Assembly (NCBI GenBank): GCA_001544655.2
Contig: FCOD02000007.1
Span: 62,001 to 126,000 of the forward strand
Direction: 5' to 3'
Length of the DNA: 64,000 nt
Source of the DNA: Caballeronia turbans
Lineage (GTDB): Bacteria; Pseudomonadota; Gammaproteobacteria; Burkholderiales; Burkholderiaceae
In this document: positions 46,130 through 54,219 of the stretch, in pieces
Numbering within the stretch: position 1 is the first letter of the stretch
Layout of the letters: each line of letters begins with the position of its first letter
Position numbers and translations under genes: made by a program
The notes under the pieces: model-generated
Databases searched by the model: none
What the model was told of the DNA's origin: nothing
Seen by the model: only the letters and a program-made list of their open reading frames with translations

Positions 46130-46660
46130 ATGGCCAACGGCATGGCGGACCTCTTCCGGCGCCTGACCACAGGCGTCCATGTAATCGGCGTCGCGCACGG
46201 CAATCTGCGAAATGCGTTCACTGCGAGTTCGGTCTCAATGGTCTCCTATCGCCCGCTGCTCGTCGCGCTCAGCATCAATCCGGAACACGCGTCCTATGCG
46301 ATTCTGAAGAGCGGGCGGGTCTTCTCGATCAATGTGCTGCGAGCGGACCAGCAGGCATCGGCCGAGCACTTCGGAACGCAATCGGGCCGCGCGGTCGACA
46401 AACTATCGTCGGTGCAGTGGCGTGCAGGTCGTACGGGGGCGCCGCTATTGCCCGACGCGCTTGCTTATTTCGACTGTCAGACGGTCACCGACATCGAGGC
46501 CGGCGATCATCGCCTGGTGGTGGGCCAGGTCGTCGACGGCGCGGTGCTCGATCCGGATGGGCAGCCGTTGCTCTACGCAGCGACTGGAAACCTGGACGGG
46601 AGTGCCGATCTGTACCCGACGGATTTCCGCGGACTGGAACAGGTTCGATGCCGGCCTTGA
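46130..46660 (+). CDS. Flavin reductase-like FMN-binding protein
   Basis: Split-barrel FMN-binding protein of 176 residues of the flavin:NAD(P)H reductase type that supplies reduced flavin to monooxygenases. Typical features: FRRLTTGVHVIG at the N-terminus, NAFTASSVSMVSYRPLLVALSINPEHASY (flavin-binding) and FSINVLRADQQ, then DHRLVVGQV. ATG 46130 follows AAAGGTGG. No oxygenase partner is nearby. Confidence 0.88.
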   Translation: MANGMADLFRRLTTGVHVIGVAHGNLRNAFTASSVSMVSYRPLLVALSINPEHASYAILKSGRVFSINVLRADQQASAEHFGTQSGRAVDKLSSVQWRAGRTGAPLLPDALAYFDCQTVTDIEAGDHRLVVGQVVDGAVLDPDGQPLLYAATGNLDGSADLYPTDFRGLEQVRCRP

Positions 46661-46863
46661 AAGGCCGAGTCCGGTGAAAGATTCATGGCGAGCGTTGCAT
46701 GTCCCGCTGAAACTGCTGGCGCGTTGGCCTAATATAGCGCCCGATGAGCCGGTCTCCGTGAGCGGCATTGGCGCGGGCAGAAGCGAGAAAAACGGCGCCC
46801 GTATGTCCTTCGAAAGGTCCGGTTGATAAATTTCTGGCTCGAACTACTTCTGCGGCCCCGAAT

Positions 46864-47409
46864 ATGAGTCGACAAAACCCACTGCCCGATGCAGAGCCGA
46901 TGCACACCGTGCCCACGACGTCGAGTCCGGGCTACGCGAAAGCCAATCCGATCACGCGGGCGTTCGACGCGTTCGCGAGTGCCGTCACGCGATGGGCGGG
47001 CTCGCCTGTGGCATTCGGGCTCGCCGTCATCTCGGTCGTGATATGGCTCGTGTCCGGACCGATGTTTCGCTTTTCCGAAGGCTGGCAATTGGTCATCAAT
47101 ACAGGCACGACGATCGTCACGTTCCTGATGGTCTTTCTCATTCAGCAGAGCGCAAACAAGGACAGCGTCGCGCTTCATCTGAAGCTCAACGAGTTGCTGG
47201 CGTCCCATCGCCTGGCGAGCAATCAGTTGATCGGCATTGAAGACGCGACCGAGGACGAGTTGCGCAAGCTCGCCGCCGCCTATCTGAAACTCGCATCGGA
47301 AGGCGACGGAGGCCCTCTGAACATCGCGGATGACGACGGGGCGGCCGCCGAAATCGCGCGGCGGCTCGCGAGGGCGCAAGACAAGACTGCGGGCAGGCGC
47401 ACAGCCTGA
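46864..47409 (+). CDS. Low-affinity iron permease family membrane protein
   Basis: 181 residues with two to three central helices: FASAVTRWAGSPVAFGLAVISVVIWLVSG, then WQLVINTGTTIVTFLMVFLIQQSANKDSVALHLKLNEL, the characteristic low-affinity iron permease (Fet4-like) block TTIVTFLMVFLIQ-x-(S/T)-x-N. A charged helical C-terminus follows. Substrate specificity in bacteria is not established. It ends five bases before the convergent GGDEF-EAL gene. Confidence 0.85.
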   Translation: MSRQNPLPDAEPMHTVPTTSSPGYAKANPITRAFDAFASAVTRWAGSPVAFGLAVISVVIWLVSGPMFRFSEGWQLVINTGTTIVTFLMVFLIQQSANKDSVALHLKLNELLASHRLASNQLIGIEDATEDELRKLAAAYLKLASEGDGGPLNIADDDGAAAEIARRLARAQDKTAGRRTA

Positions 47410-47414
47410 ATCGG

Positions 47415-49787
47415 TCACTCGCTTTCGAGAACGGCAGACGGAAACGCATTCACGCCGAGGATCTCCTCTGCCGGGAGCGGCCGACTCAGAAAATAGCCTT
47501 GCACGAAGTCGCAACGCGCCTCGAGCAACGCGTCGAGTTGCGTGACGTGCTCGACGCCCTCGGCGATGACACGCACGCCCAGACCGTGCGATATGTCGAT
47601 CATCCCGCGCACGATCATCTCGATGGAGTCGTCGGTCGCCATGCGCCCGATAAACGACCGGTCGAGCTTCAGCATGTCGGGCGCGAAGTCGGCAAGGTAG
47701 CGCAGGCTCGAATAACCGGTGCCGAAATCGTCGATCGCCACGCCCACGCCGAGTCGCCTGAGCGCTCTGAGCGTCTCCTGCGCGAGCGCGGGATCGTCCA
47801 TTAGCGCGCTTTCGGTGATTTCGATGTGCAGGCTGGAAGGCGACACGTCATGACGGCTCAACGCGTCGTGGATGACATCGACGATGCGGCGGCCGCCGAA
47901 CTGCCGCGCAGACACGTTGATCGAGACACCGAGCGGCGTGGCCGTCTTTTGCCGCCATCGGGCGAGCTGGCTCAGCGCCTGTTCGATGACCCAATCGCCG
48001 ACCGGAACGATGAAGCCGCTCTCCTCCAGAATCGGGATGAACGCGCCTGGAGGAATCAGGCCTCGCGTCGGGTGACGCCAGCGTATGAGCGCCTCGACGC
48101 TATGAACGCCGAGCGAGCGGGCGTCGTAAATCGGCTGATAGTGAAGGACGAACTGGTTTTCTGCGAGCGCCGCAGGCAGGTCCCGTTCGAGTTCGAATTC
48201 GACGATGCGCTTCATGGCGTCTTTCGCGGCGAAGCAAAAGCCGTTGCGTCCGGCCTTTTTCGCGGCGTACATGGCGATGTCGGCACTCGTCAGCAGCGCT
48301 TCGTGATCCACGCCGTCGTCCGGAAACACGGAAACGCCGATCGATGCCGTCACACACGCGCCGCTGCGGCTCGCCTGTCCGCTTTCGGCTATTCCCCGCA
48401 GCACGGCCTCTACCTCGCGCGACAGAGCGTCCTTGTCGGCCGGGGCGGCGACGAGCGCCGCGAACTCGTCGCCTCCCAGACGGGCGACATAGGCATCTGG
48501 CGGCAGCACAGCCTTGATGGTGTGACCGACCTCCCGCAGCAGCCGGTCTGCAGCGGTGTGGCCGAGGGTATCGTTGAGCACCTTGAAGCGGTCCAGGTCG
48601 ATGAACATCAGCCCGAACGGCAGCCCGGCAGCGCATAGCGCCTCGATGCGACGCACGAGCGCGCAGCGGTTCGCGAGGCCCGTGAGCGCGTCGGAGTAGG
48701 CGAGACGGTCGAGCTCGGCCAGATGCTCGTGCTCGACGGTCACGTCCTCGCTGATGCCGACGATATGCGTCACGGCACCCGTTTCGCTGCGCATGGGAAA
48801 GCCGGTGCTGCGTATCCAGCGAACCTGCCCGTTCGCGCGTCGAATACGGTACTGGATGCGGCCTTCAGCCGACTCCGCGACGATCCGGTGCATCTCCGCC
48901 TGCAACGCGGGAAGGTCTTCCGGCAGGACGAGATCGAGCCAGGCGGCGGGATGGGCGTGAAGCACCGCCGGCTCGATGCCGAACACGGTCCGGGCGCCCG
49001 CACTCACATGATGAAAGTAGGTGAAGTCCGCGCTATAGGAGTAGAACACCATGCTGACGTGCGCTTCCATCTCCGACATCAGCTGCTCCTTGGCGCGCAG
49101 GTCGATGCTGAGCGTCCGTTCGAGCGTGACATCGGTGGAGGCGCAGAGCAGCGCGAGCACGCGGTGCTTGCGCGCATCCATGATGGGGATGAGGCGCGAA
49201 TGCCACCATTTCGGCTGTCCCTGCGTCGTCGCGCACGCGCCTGTGAACGCGGTCCGGGCGCCACGCAATGCGCCGTCGAACGCAACACGGGCGGCGCTGG
49301 CGTCTTCGCCGGACCAGAAGCCGAGCCAGTTTGCGCCCGCCAGCGCCTCGGGCGACGGGGCCTGCATCAGCTCGGCGCCGAACTCCGAAATGCGCAGCAT
49401 GTGGCCGTTCACATCGAGGAGCTTCATGCACTCGCGATTGGCGTCGAGCAGCGCGCTCGCGAGGGCGTGCGCGGCGACCGCACGCGCCTCTTCACCTCGC
49501 AGGTATCGCCAGCCGAGCGCGAGGACGCCGGCGCCGGCGCCCGCAGCAAGCAACAGCCGCACGCCAGGCGACAGGTCGCCGAGCATCTGAAAGATTATCG
49601 ACGCGACGCCGCAGCCCGCCATCGCGATGAGCATGAGACCGGGAACGCGCGGCGACACGCCCCGGGCGTGGCGCGCAAGGACGAAAGACAGGAATTGCTG
49701 ATTCTGCGGGACAGCGCTCGGCGCCGCGGCTCTGTCCGTGGCACTCGCACCGCTCTCATCCGGCATCGGGCGGAATGCGTCGTTCAT
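47415..49787 (-). CDS. GGDEF-EAL cyclic-di-GMP protein with N-terminal membrane and PAS regions
   Basis: Membrane-associated c-di-GMP enzyme of about 790 residues. Two hydrophobic segments (GLMLIAMAGCGVASIIFQML and GVRLLLAAGAGAGVLALGW, about 45-100), two PAS-like regions (about 120-380), GGDEF domain with intact RLGGDEF (about 480) and EAL domain with intact SVEALIRWRHP (about 600) and downstream ESALMDD, IDDFGTGYSSLRYL and KLDRSFIG. Both catalytic motifs look functional, so it could make and break c-di-GMP. Start ATG 49787 is tentative, as no strong site is seen; an in-frame frame runs to 49934. It is convergent with the iron-permease-like gene. Confidence 0.88.
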   Translation of the reverse strand: MNDAFRPMPDESGASATDRAAAPSAVPQNQQFLSFVLARHARGVSPRVPGLMLIAMAGCGVASIIFQMLGDLSPGVRLLLAAGAGAGVLALGWRYLRGEEARAVAAHALASALLDANRECMKLLDVNGHMLRISEFGAELMQAPSPEALAGANWLGFWSGEDASAARVAFDGALRGARTAFTGACATTQGQPKWWHSRLIPIMDARKHRVLALLCASTDVTLERTLSIDLRAKEQLMSEMEAHVSMVFYSYSADFTYFHHVSAGARTVFGIEPAVLHAHPAAWLDLVLPEDLPALQAEMHRIVAESAEGRIQYRIRRANGQVRWIRSTGFPMRSETGAVTHIVGISEDVTVEHEHLAELDRLAYSDALTGLANRCALVRRIEALCAAGLPFGLMFIDLDRFKVLNDTLGHTAADRLLREVGHTIKAVLPPDAYVARLGGDEFAALVAAPADKDALSREVEAVLRGIAESGQASRSGACVTASIGVSVFPDDGVDHEALLTSADIAMYAAKKAGRNGFCFAAKDAMKRIVEFELERDLPAALAENQFVLHYQPIYDARSLGVHSVEALIRWRHPTRGLIPPGAFIPILEESGFIVPVGDWVIEQALSQLARWRQKTATPLGVSINVSARQFGGRRIVDVIHDALSRHDVSPSSLHIEITESALMDDPALAQETLRALRRLGVGVAIDDFGTGYSSLRYLADFAPDMLKLDRSFIGRMATDDSIEMIVRGMIDISHGLGVRVIAEGVEHVTQLDALLEARCDFVQGYFLSRPLPAEEILGVNAFPSAVLESE

Positions 49788-50080
49788 TCGTGGGACGGGG
49801 TCTCTGTAATAGTGCGTCGGTTCGATCGGGCGAACCGCACGGTTCAACGTATCTGCGTTAACGTCAACAACGCCGGAAATCTTGCGGGCTGATCGCCGCG
49901 AAATGTTCAGCGTCACGATCGAAGCGGGAAGCAATTACCGACAACGGCGTGCCGATTGGCAGAGGCCCGATGAGTTGCCGGTCTCGTAGTGCATCGAATG
50001 ACCGCGGCACGATGGTTGCGTCAGCAGCGTGCAAGCTTCGCAATCCGGCGGCGGCGATGCCGCATAACAGGAGAAAGGTC
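49788..50080. promoter_or_regulatory. Divergent intergenic region
   Basis: About 290 bases between the GGDEF-EAL gene and the DUF2934 gene. If translation of the former starts further upstream, part of this is its coding sequence. No clear boxes found. Confidence 0.3.
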
Positions 50081-50293
50081 ATGGATGATCAGAAAGAGCA
50101 AGACCGCATTCGTCGTCGCGCCTATGAGATTTGGGAGCGCGAGGGCTCGCCTGACGGACGCGCCGAGGAATTCTGGCAGCAGGCGATAGCATCCATCGAA
50201 GCCGAGGATGCGCAAGGCGCTACGAGCGGCCAGAACACGAACGGTGACGCTGCGCAGGAAGCCGGGGAACAAGCCCGAGCGACCGGACGGTAA
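50081..50293 (+). CDS. DUF2934 small protein
   Basis: 70-residue hydrophilic protein with the DUF2934 motif RIRRRAYEIWEREGSPDGRAEEFWQQA at its N-terminus followed by a Gly/Gln/Ala-rich tail. The start is supported by AGGAGAAAGG upstream. Members are common in Rhizobiales and Burkholderiales; role unknown. Confidence 0.85.
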   Translation: MDDQKEQDRIRRRAYEIWEREGSPDGRAEEFWQQAIASIEAEDAQGATSGQNTNGDAAQEAGEQARATGR

Positions 50294-50459
50294 ACGCCTC
50301 TCCTGATTCATCAGAAGAAAAGGCGTGGCGTCGCTTGTTATGGCACACGCTGCTTCGAAAACGCGGCGCCGACAAGGCGGTCCAGTGTTCCGTTTTGGTC
50401 TACGGATTGCTGATCCGTTGCGTCGGCCGGTAGTCGCCAACGAGAACGGAGAAGACAGA

Positions 50460-50963
50460 GTGGACATCCCGAGACAGGTCGTGTCGTTTCTCAGCTCTCG
50501 CGGCCTGATGCTCGCGACGGCCGAGTCGTGCACTGCGGGCCTTATCGCTTCGCTGATCTCATCGGTGCCGGGAAGCGGAGCTTGCCTCGATGTTGGCTTC
50601 GTGACTTATTCGCCGACTGGCAAGGCGGGCTTCCTCGGCGTACGTGAAGAAACGATGAAGCAGCACGGACTGACAAGCGAGGCGGTCGCGCGAGAAATGG
50701 CCGAGGGCGCGCTGGCTCAAGAGGCGTGCTGTGCGGATGTTGCCGTGTCGAATACGGGCGTCGCCGATGCGCCTCCCGGAAACGACGGCCCGCCGGCCGG
50801 CACGCAATGCTTTGCCTGGTCTTACAAGCTGCGCGACGGTCGCATCCAGACTTTCAGTGAGACCAAGGTCTTCGAGGGTGAACGCAACGAAGTCCGAAAA
50901 GCTGCCGCGCTGTATGCGTTATCGCGCATCGAACACCATTTCAACGAGATGCGGCAAGGCTGA
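50460..50963 (+). CDS. CinA/PncC-type nicotinamide-nucleotide amidohydrolase
   Basis: 167 residues, a stand-alone CinA C-terminal domain that deamidates nicotinamide mononucleotide to nicotinate mononucleotide. Signatures: LATAESCTAGLIASLISSVPGSG (catalytic Ser context) and VGFVTYSPTGKAGFLGV, then VAVSNTGVADAPPGNDGPPAGTQCFAW. GTG at 50460 has GGAG upstream. It lies directly before nadE, with 22 bases between stop and start, a sensible NAD-salvage pairing. Confidence 0.9.
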   Translation: MDIPRQVVSFLSSRGLMLATAESCTAGLIASLISSVPGSGACLDVGFVTYSPTGKAGFLGVREETMKQHGLTSEAVAREMAEGALAQEACCADVAVSNTGVADAPPGNDGPPAGTQCFAWSYKLRDGRIQTFSETKVFEGERNEVRKAAALYALSRIEHHFNEMRQG

Positions 50964-50985
50964 GCGAACGAACAGGGAGGCGAGC

Positions 50986-51846
50986 ATGCACGAAAGCAGG
51001 AGTGAATGGCAACAATGGCAGCAACAGGTCATCCGCGAACTCGGCATCGCCGGCGATTTCGATGTGGATGCAGAGCGCGAGCGTCGCATCTCCTTTCTCG
51101 CCGACTACCTGTTTTCACAGGGACTCAAGACGTACGTGCTCGGTATCAGCGGCGGCGTCGATTCTTCGACGGCGGGACGTCTTGCGCAACTGAGCGTCGA
51201 GCGGCTTCGTGCACGCGGCTATGAGGCTCACTTCGTCGCTGTCAGACTGCCCTATGGCGCGCAGCGCGACGAGAAAGACGCGCAGCTCGCGCTTCAGTTC
51301 GTGCGTCCCGACGAGACGCTGACCGTCAACGTGAAGGGGCCATCGGACGAAATGTTGTCATCGTTAAAGCAGGGCGGCGCACAGTACACCGATGACTTCC
51401 AGGAAGACTTCGTGCTGGGAAACATAAAGGCACGCGAGCGGATGATCGCGCAATACGCGATAGCGGGCGCGCGGCGCGGCGTCGTCATCGGCACGGATCA
51501 CGCGGCGGAGTCCCTCATGGGCTTCTTCACGAAGTACGGCGATGGCGGCGCGGACGTGCTGCCCCTGTCGGGACTCACGAAGCGTCGCGTGCGCGCGCTT
51601 GCGCGTTCGATGGGTGCGGCAGACTCACTCGTCATGAAGGTTCCGACCGCCGATCTCGAGACGCTCACGCCGCAACGACCCGATGAGGAGAGCTACGGCA
51701 TTACCTACGAGGACATCGACGATTTTCTCGAGGGAAAGGAAGTAAGCGAGGAGGTGCTTCTCACGATTCGGCGCTTCCATACCGCAACGGAGCATAAGCG
51801 TTCGCTTCCCGTCGAGGTGCCGTCAGGCGGCGCGGCGGGCGTTTGA
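50986..51846 (+). CDS. nadE: NH3-dependent NAD+ synthetase
   Basis: 286 residues. Adenylates and amidates deamido-NAD+ to NAD+ with ammonia. ATP-binding P-loop LGISGGVDSSTAGRLAQL (about 45-62), VIGTDHAAESLMGFFTKYGDGG and LPLSGLTKRRVRALA, then QRPDEESYGITYEDIDDFL complete the family pattern. No glutaminase domain is fused, so free ammonia is used. ATG 50986 follows GGGAGG. It follows the PncC-like amidase, linking NMN deamidation to NAD synthesis. A truncated paralogue is at 24386. Confidence 0.95.
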   Translation: MHESRSEWQQWQQQVIRELGIAGDFDVDAERERRISFLADYLFSQGLKTYVLGISGGVDSSTAGRLAQLSVERLRARGYEAHFVAVRLPYGAQRDEKDAQLALQFVRPDETLTVNVKGPSDEMLSSLKQGGAQYTDDFQEDFVLGNIKARERMIAQYAIAGARRGVVIGTDHAAESLMGFFTKYGDGGADVLPLSGLTKRRVRALARSMGAADSLVMKVPTADLETLTPQRPDEESYGITYEDIDDFLEGKEVSEEVLLTIRRFHTATEHKRSLPVEVPSGGAAGV

Positions 51847-51947
51847 CAAAGTGCCGAAGCGACCGCTTCGGCCGACGTCCCTGTAGACAACGGAGCAAGC
51901 GTTGAACCGCGAGCGGATCAAACGCATGCTCCGAACGATGGAATCTT

Positions 51948-53753
51948 ATGCCTTCGACCGTAGAACGCACGCGCAAGCCGCTCGACCGACAACTGGAAAA
52001 TGCGCTGCGTAGAGTATTCGGCTTTCCGCATCTGCGGACCGGACAAGAAGACGTCATCCGCAGCGTGATGGACGGGCACGATACCCTTGCTGTCATGCCC
52101 ACCGGCGCGGGGAAGTCGCTGTGTTACCAGTTGCCCGCACTGCAATTCGAAGGCATGACGCTCATCGTCTCGCCGTTGATTTCGCTGATGCGCGATCAGG
52201 CGACGAAGTTGACGCAAGCCGGCATTGCGACCGCCGTCCTGAACAGCGCACTCTCCGCGAGCGAAGCGCGCGACGCAATGGATGCCCTCTCCAAAAACGC
52301 GTTGCGCATGCTGTTCGTCACGCCGGAGCGTCTGGTCAGCACGGAGTTCCTCGACGAACTCAAGACGCCGGGCTTCCCCGGGATCGCGCTCGTCGTGATC
52401 GACGAGGCGCACTGCATTTCGCAGTGGGGACACGACTTTCGTCCCGCGTATGTCGAGCTCACGCAGGCGCTCGCGCTGCTGGGCCGCCCGCCGGTACTCG
52501 CACTCACGGCGACGGCGACGCCCGCTGTCATCGTCGATATCGTGCGCGAGCTCGCGATGCGCAAGGCCAATATCATTCATACGGGTGTCTATCGCGACAA
52601 CCTGCGCTTCGCCGTCGAGCAGATGACGAACTCCGAGGACAAGCGCAAGCGCGTCGTCGAACTTGCGTGCAGCGAGAAGGGCAGCGGCATCATCTATTGC
52701 GCGACAGTCGCGGAATGCGACGCGCTTCATGCGGCTTTGGTCGAAGCGGGCGTGATGGCGCAGCGGTATCACGGCAAGCTCGCGGCGAACGCGCGGTCCG
52801 CGTCACAGGACGCGTTCATGGAAGACCGGGCGCGTGTGATGGTCGCCACCAACGCATTCGGCATGGGCATCGACAAGTCCGATATCCGCTTCGTCATCCA
52901 TGCGCAGATGCCGGGCAGTCTCGATGCGTACTATCAGGAAGCAGGCCGTGCGGGACGCGACGGCAAACCGGCAAACTGCACGCTGCTGTTCGAACTGAAG
53001 GACAAGCAGGTGCAGCAGTTCTTCCTGAGCGGCCGCTATCCGAGCGCGCAGACGATCGAACGCGTCGCGCGCACGGTGCGTGAGCTCGCCAACGAGAACA
53101 GCGGCAAGACGCTCGAGAAGCCGCTTGCGCGCCTGCGTGAAGCGTTGCCCGACGTGGGCGCGAACAAGCTCCGCGTCGCGGCGACGTTGCTCAACGACAT
53201 CGGCATGACGCGACGCACGCGTCACGGCGGCATGAAGCTGATCGATGAGGACGGCAGCAAGGCCGCCGCGAGACTCGACGAAGCATCGAATGCTTATGTG
53301 GCGCGAGCGGAGCGCGACCGCGCGGTGCTGGAAAGCATGATCGGCTATGCGCAAAGCGCCCGGTGTCGATGGCGCATCCTGCTCGATTATTTCGCGCACG
53401 ACACGGATGAAGCACGCGCGTGCGAAACGGTCTCCGCCTCTGGCGCGCATTACGTCATGCCCGGCGACGAACTCGAGGGAAAGACCTGTGGGGAGTGCGA
53501 CAACTGCCTGCATCCGCCCGAGGTCATCGAAAGCCCGCGCGAGCTTGTCGAACAGGCCCGGTTGAAAGGCGGGGCAAGACCGAAGCGGACGGTGCCCGCA
53601 TTCGAGCGGGGCGAGCGCGTCCTCGTGCGGCGCTATGGCGAAGGTGTCGTGGAAATGGTCAGCGGCGAAAGCGTGGCCGTGCGTTTTCCTCACGATGTGA
53701 CGCGCACGTTCATCGCGCGGTATCTGAAGCGAAGTGGCGCTGCGTCATCCTGA
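51948..53753 (+). CDS. recQ: ATP-dependent DNA helicase RecQ
   Basis: Superfamily 2 helicase of 601 residues that unwinds recombination and stalled-fork structures. Helicase motifs: Walker A PTGAGKSLCYQ (about 48), DEAHCISQWGHDFRPAY (about 150), LALTATATP, CATVAECDAL, then VMVATNAFGMGIDK and HAQMPGSLDAYYQEAGRAGRDG. The zinc-binding RQC region has CRWRILLDYF and CGECDNC. There is no recognisable HRDC domain at the end, so it is at the short end of the family. The start at ATG 51948 is the conserved N-terminus. Confidence 0.93.
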   Translation: MPSTVERTRKPLDRQLENALRRVFGFPHLRTGQEDVIRSVMDGHDTLAVMPTGAGKSLCYQLPALQFEGMTLIVSPLISLMRDQATKLTQAGIATAVLNSALSASEARDAMDALSKNALRMLFVTPERLVSTEFLDELKTPGFPGIALVVIDEAHCISQWGHDFRPAYVELTQALALLGRPPVLALTATATPAVIVDIVRELAMRKANIIHTGVYRDNLRFAVEQMTNSEDKRKRVVELACSEKGSGIIYCATVAECDALHAALVEAGVMAQRYHGKLAANARSASQDAFMEDRARVMVATNAFGMGIDKSDIRFVIHAQMPGSLDAYYQEAGRAGRDGKPANCTLLFELKDKQVQQFFLSGRYPSAQTIERVARTVRELANENSGKTLEKPLARLREALPDVGANKLRVAATLLNDIGMTRRTRHGGMKLIDEDGSKAAARLDEASNAYVARAERDRAVLESMIGYAQSARCRWRILLDYFAHDTDEARACETVSASGAHYVMPGDELEGKTCGECDNCLHPPEVIESPRELVEQARLKGGARPKRTVPAFERGERVLVRRYGEGVVEMVSGESVAVRFPHDVTRTFIARYLKRSGAASS

Positions 53754-53931
53754 AGCCCCCAATAGCACGAAGAAATCGACCGCGCGATGGGCAAACCCGT
53801 CTAACATGCAACGAAGCCGCTCCGGTTCGACGCGTCGCGCATTCTGGCGCGTGCATTGCTATGAACGACTATCGAAACACTCGTGCGAACCGCGTCTGCA
53901 TGTGCAGTGTTCGCGCAAACGGAAGGTGCAG

Positions 53932-54219
53932 ATGAACCGCAAATTTCGCCTTGTAACGATTGTCACGCTCGCGTGCGCCTGCATGTGGGGTGGCGCCAAT
54001 GCATGGGCCCAGCAAAACGGGGGGCCGCCGGGCAATGCGTCAACGCGCGGCGAGTCCGGGAAGTCCGCCGGCGTGGAGGGCGGCGCGGGTGCGGCGGGCC
54101 AGTCGGGAACGGACCCCGCCACGTTGAGCCGCACCGAAGAACAGCGCGTTCAGAACAAGAACGCGCAGGGCGCATCGGCTTCTTCCGACACCCGCAAGCG
54201 CAAGGACTGGAAGGAGTGA
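53932..54219 (+). CDS. Small secreted protein, 95 aa
   Basis: Signal peptide (RLVTIVTLACACMWGGANAWAQ, cleavage after Ala) followed by a Gly/Ala/Ser/Asn-rich, disordered mature part ending RKRKDWKE. Start ATG 53932 follows GGAAGG. Its stop overlaps the GTG start of the ABC-receiver gene (TGA at 54217-54219), which implies translational coupling and a possible joint function with that exporter. No family recognised. Confidence 0.7.
   Translation: MNRKFRLVTIVTLACACMWGGANAWAQQNGGPPGNASTRGESGKSAGVEGGAGAAGQSGTDPATLSRTEEQRVQNKNAQGASASSDTRKRKDWKE

Noticed and set aside
47826-48638. Plus-strand frame of 270 codons opposite the GGDEF-EAL gene
   Set aside because: Complement of strongly conserved catalytic domains; no motif and no ribosome binding site.
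53883-54215. N-terminal extension of the ABC-receiver protein
   Set aside because: It runs through the coding sequence of the small secreted protein in another frame and is Arg/Gly-rich; the family N-terminus starts after 54216.
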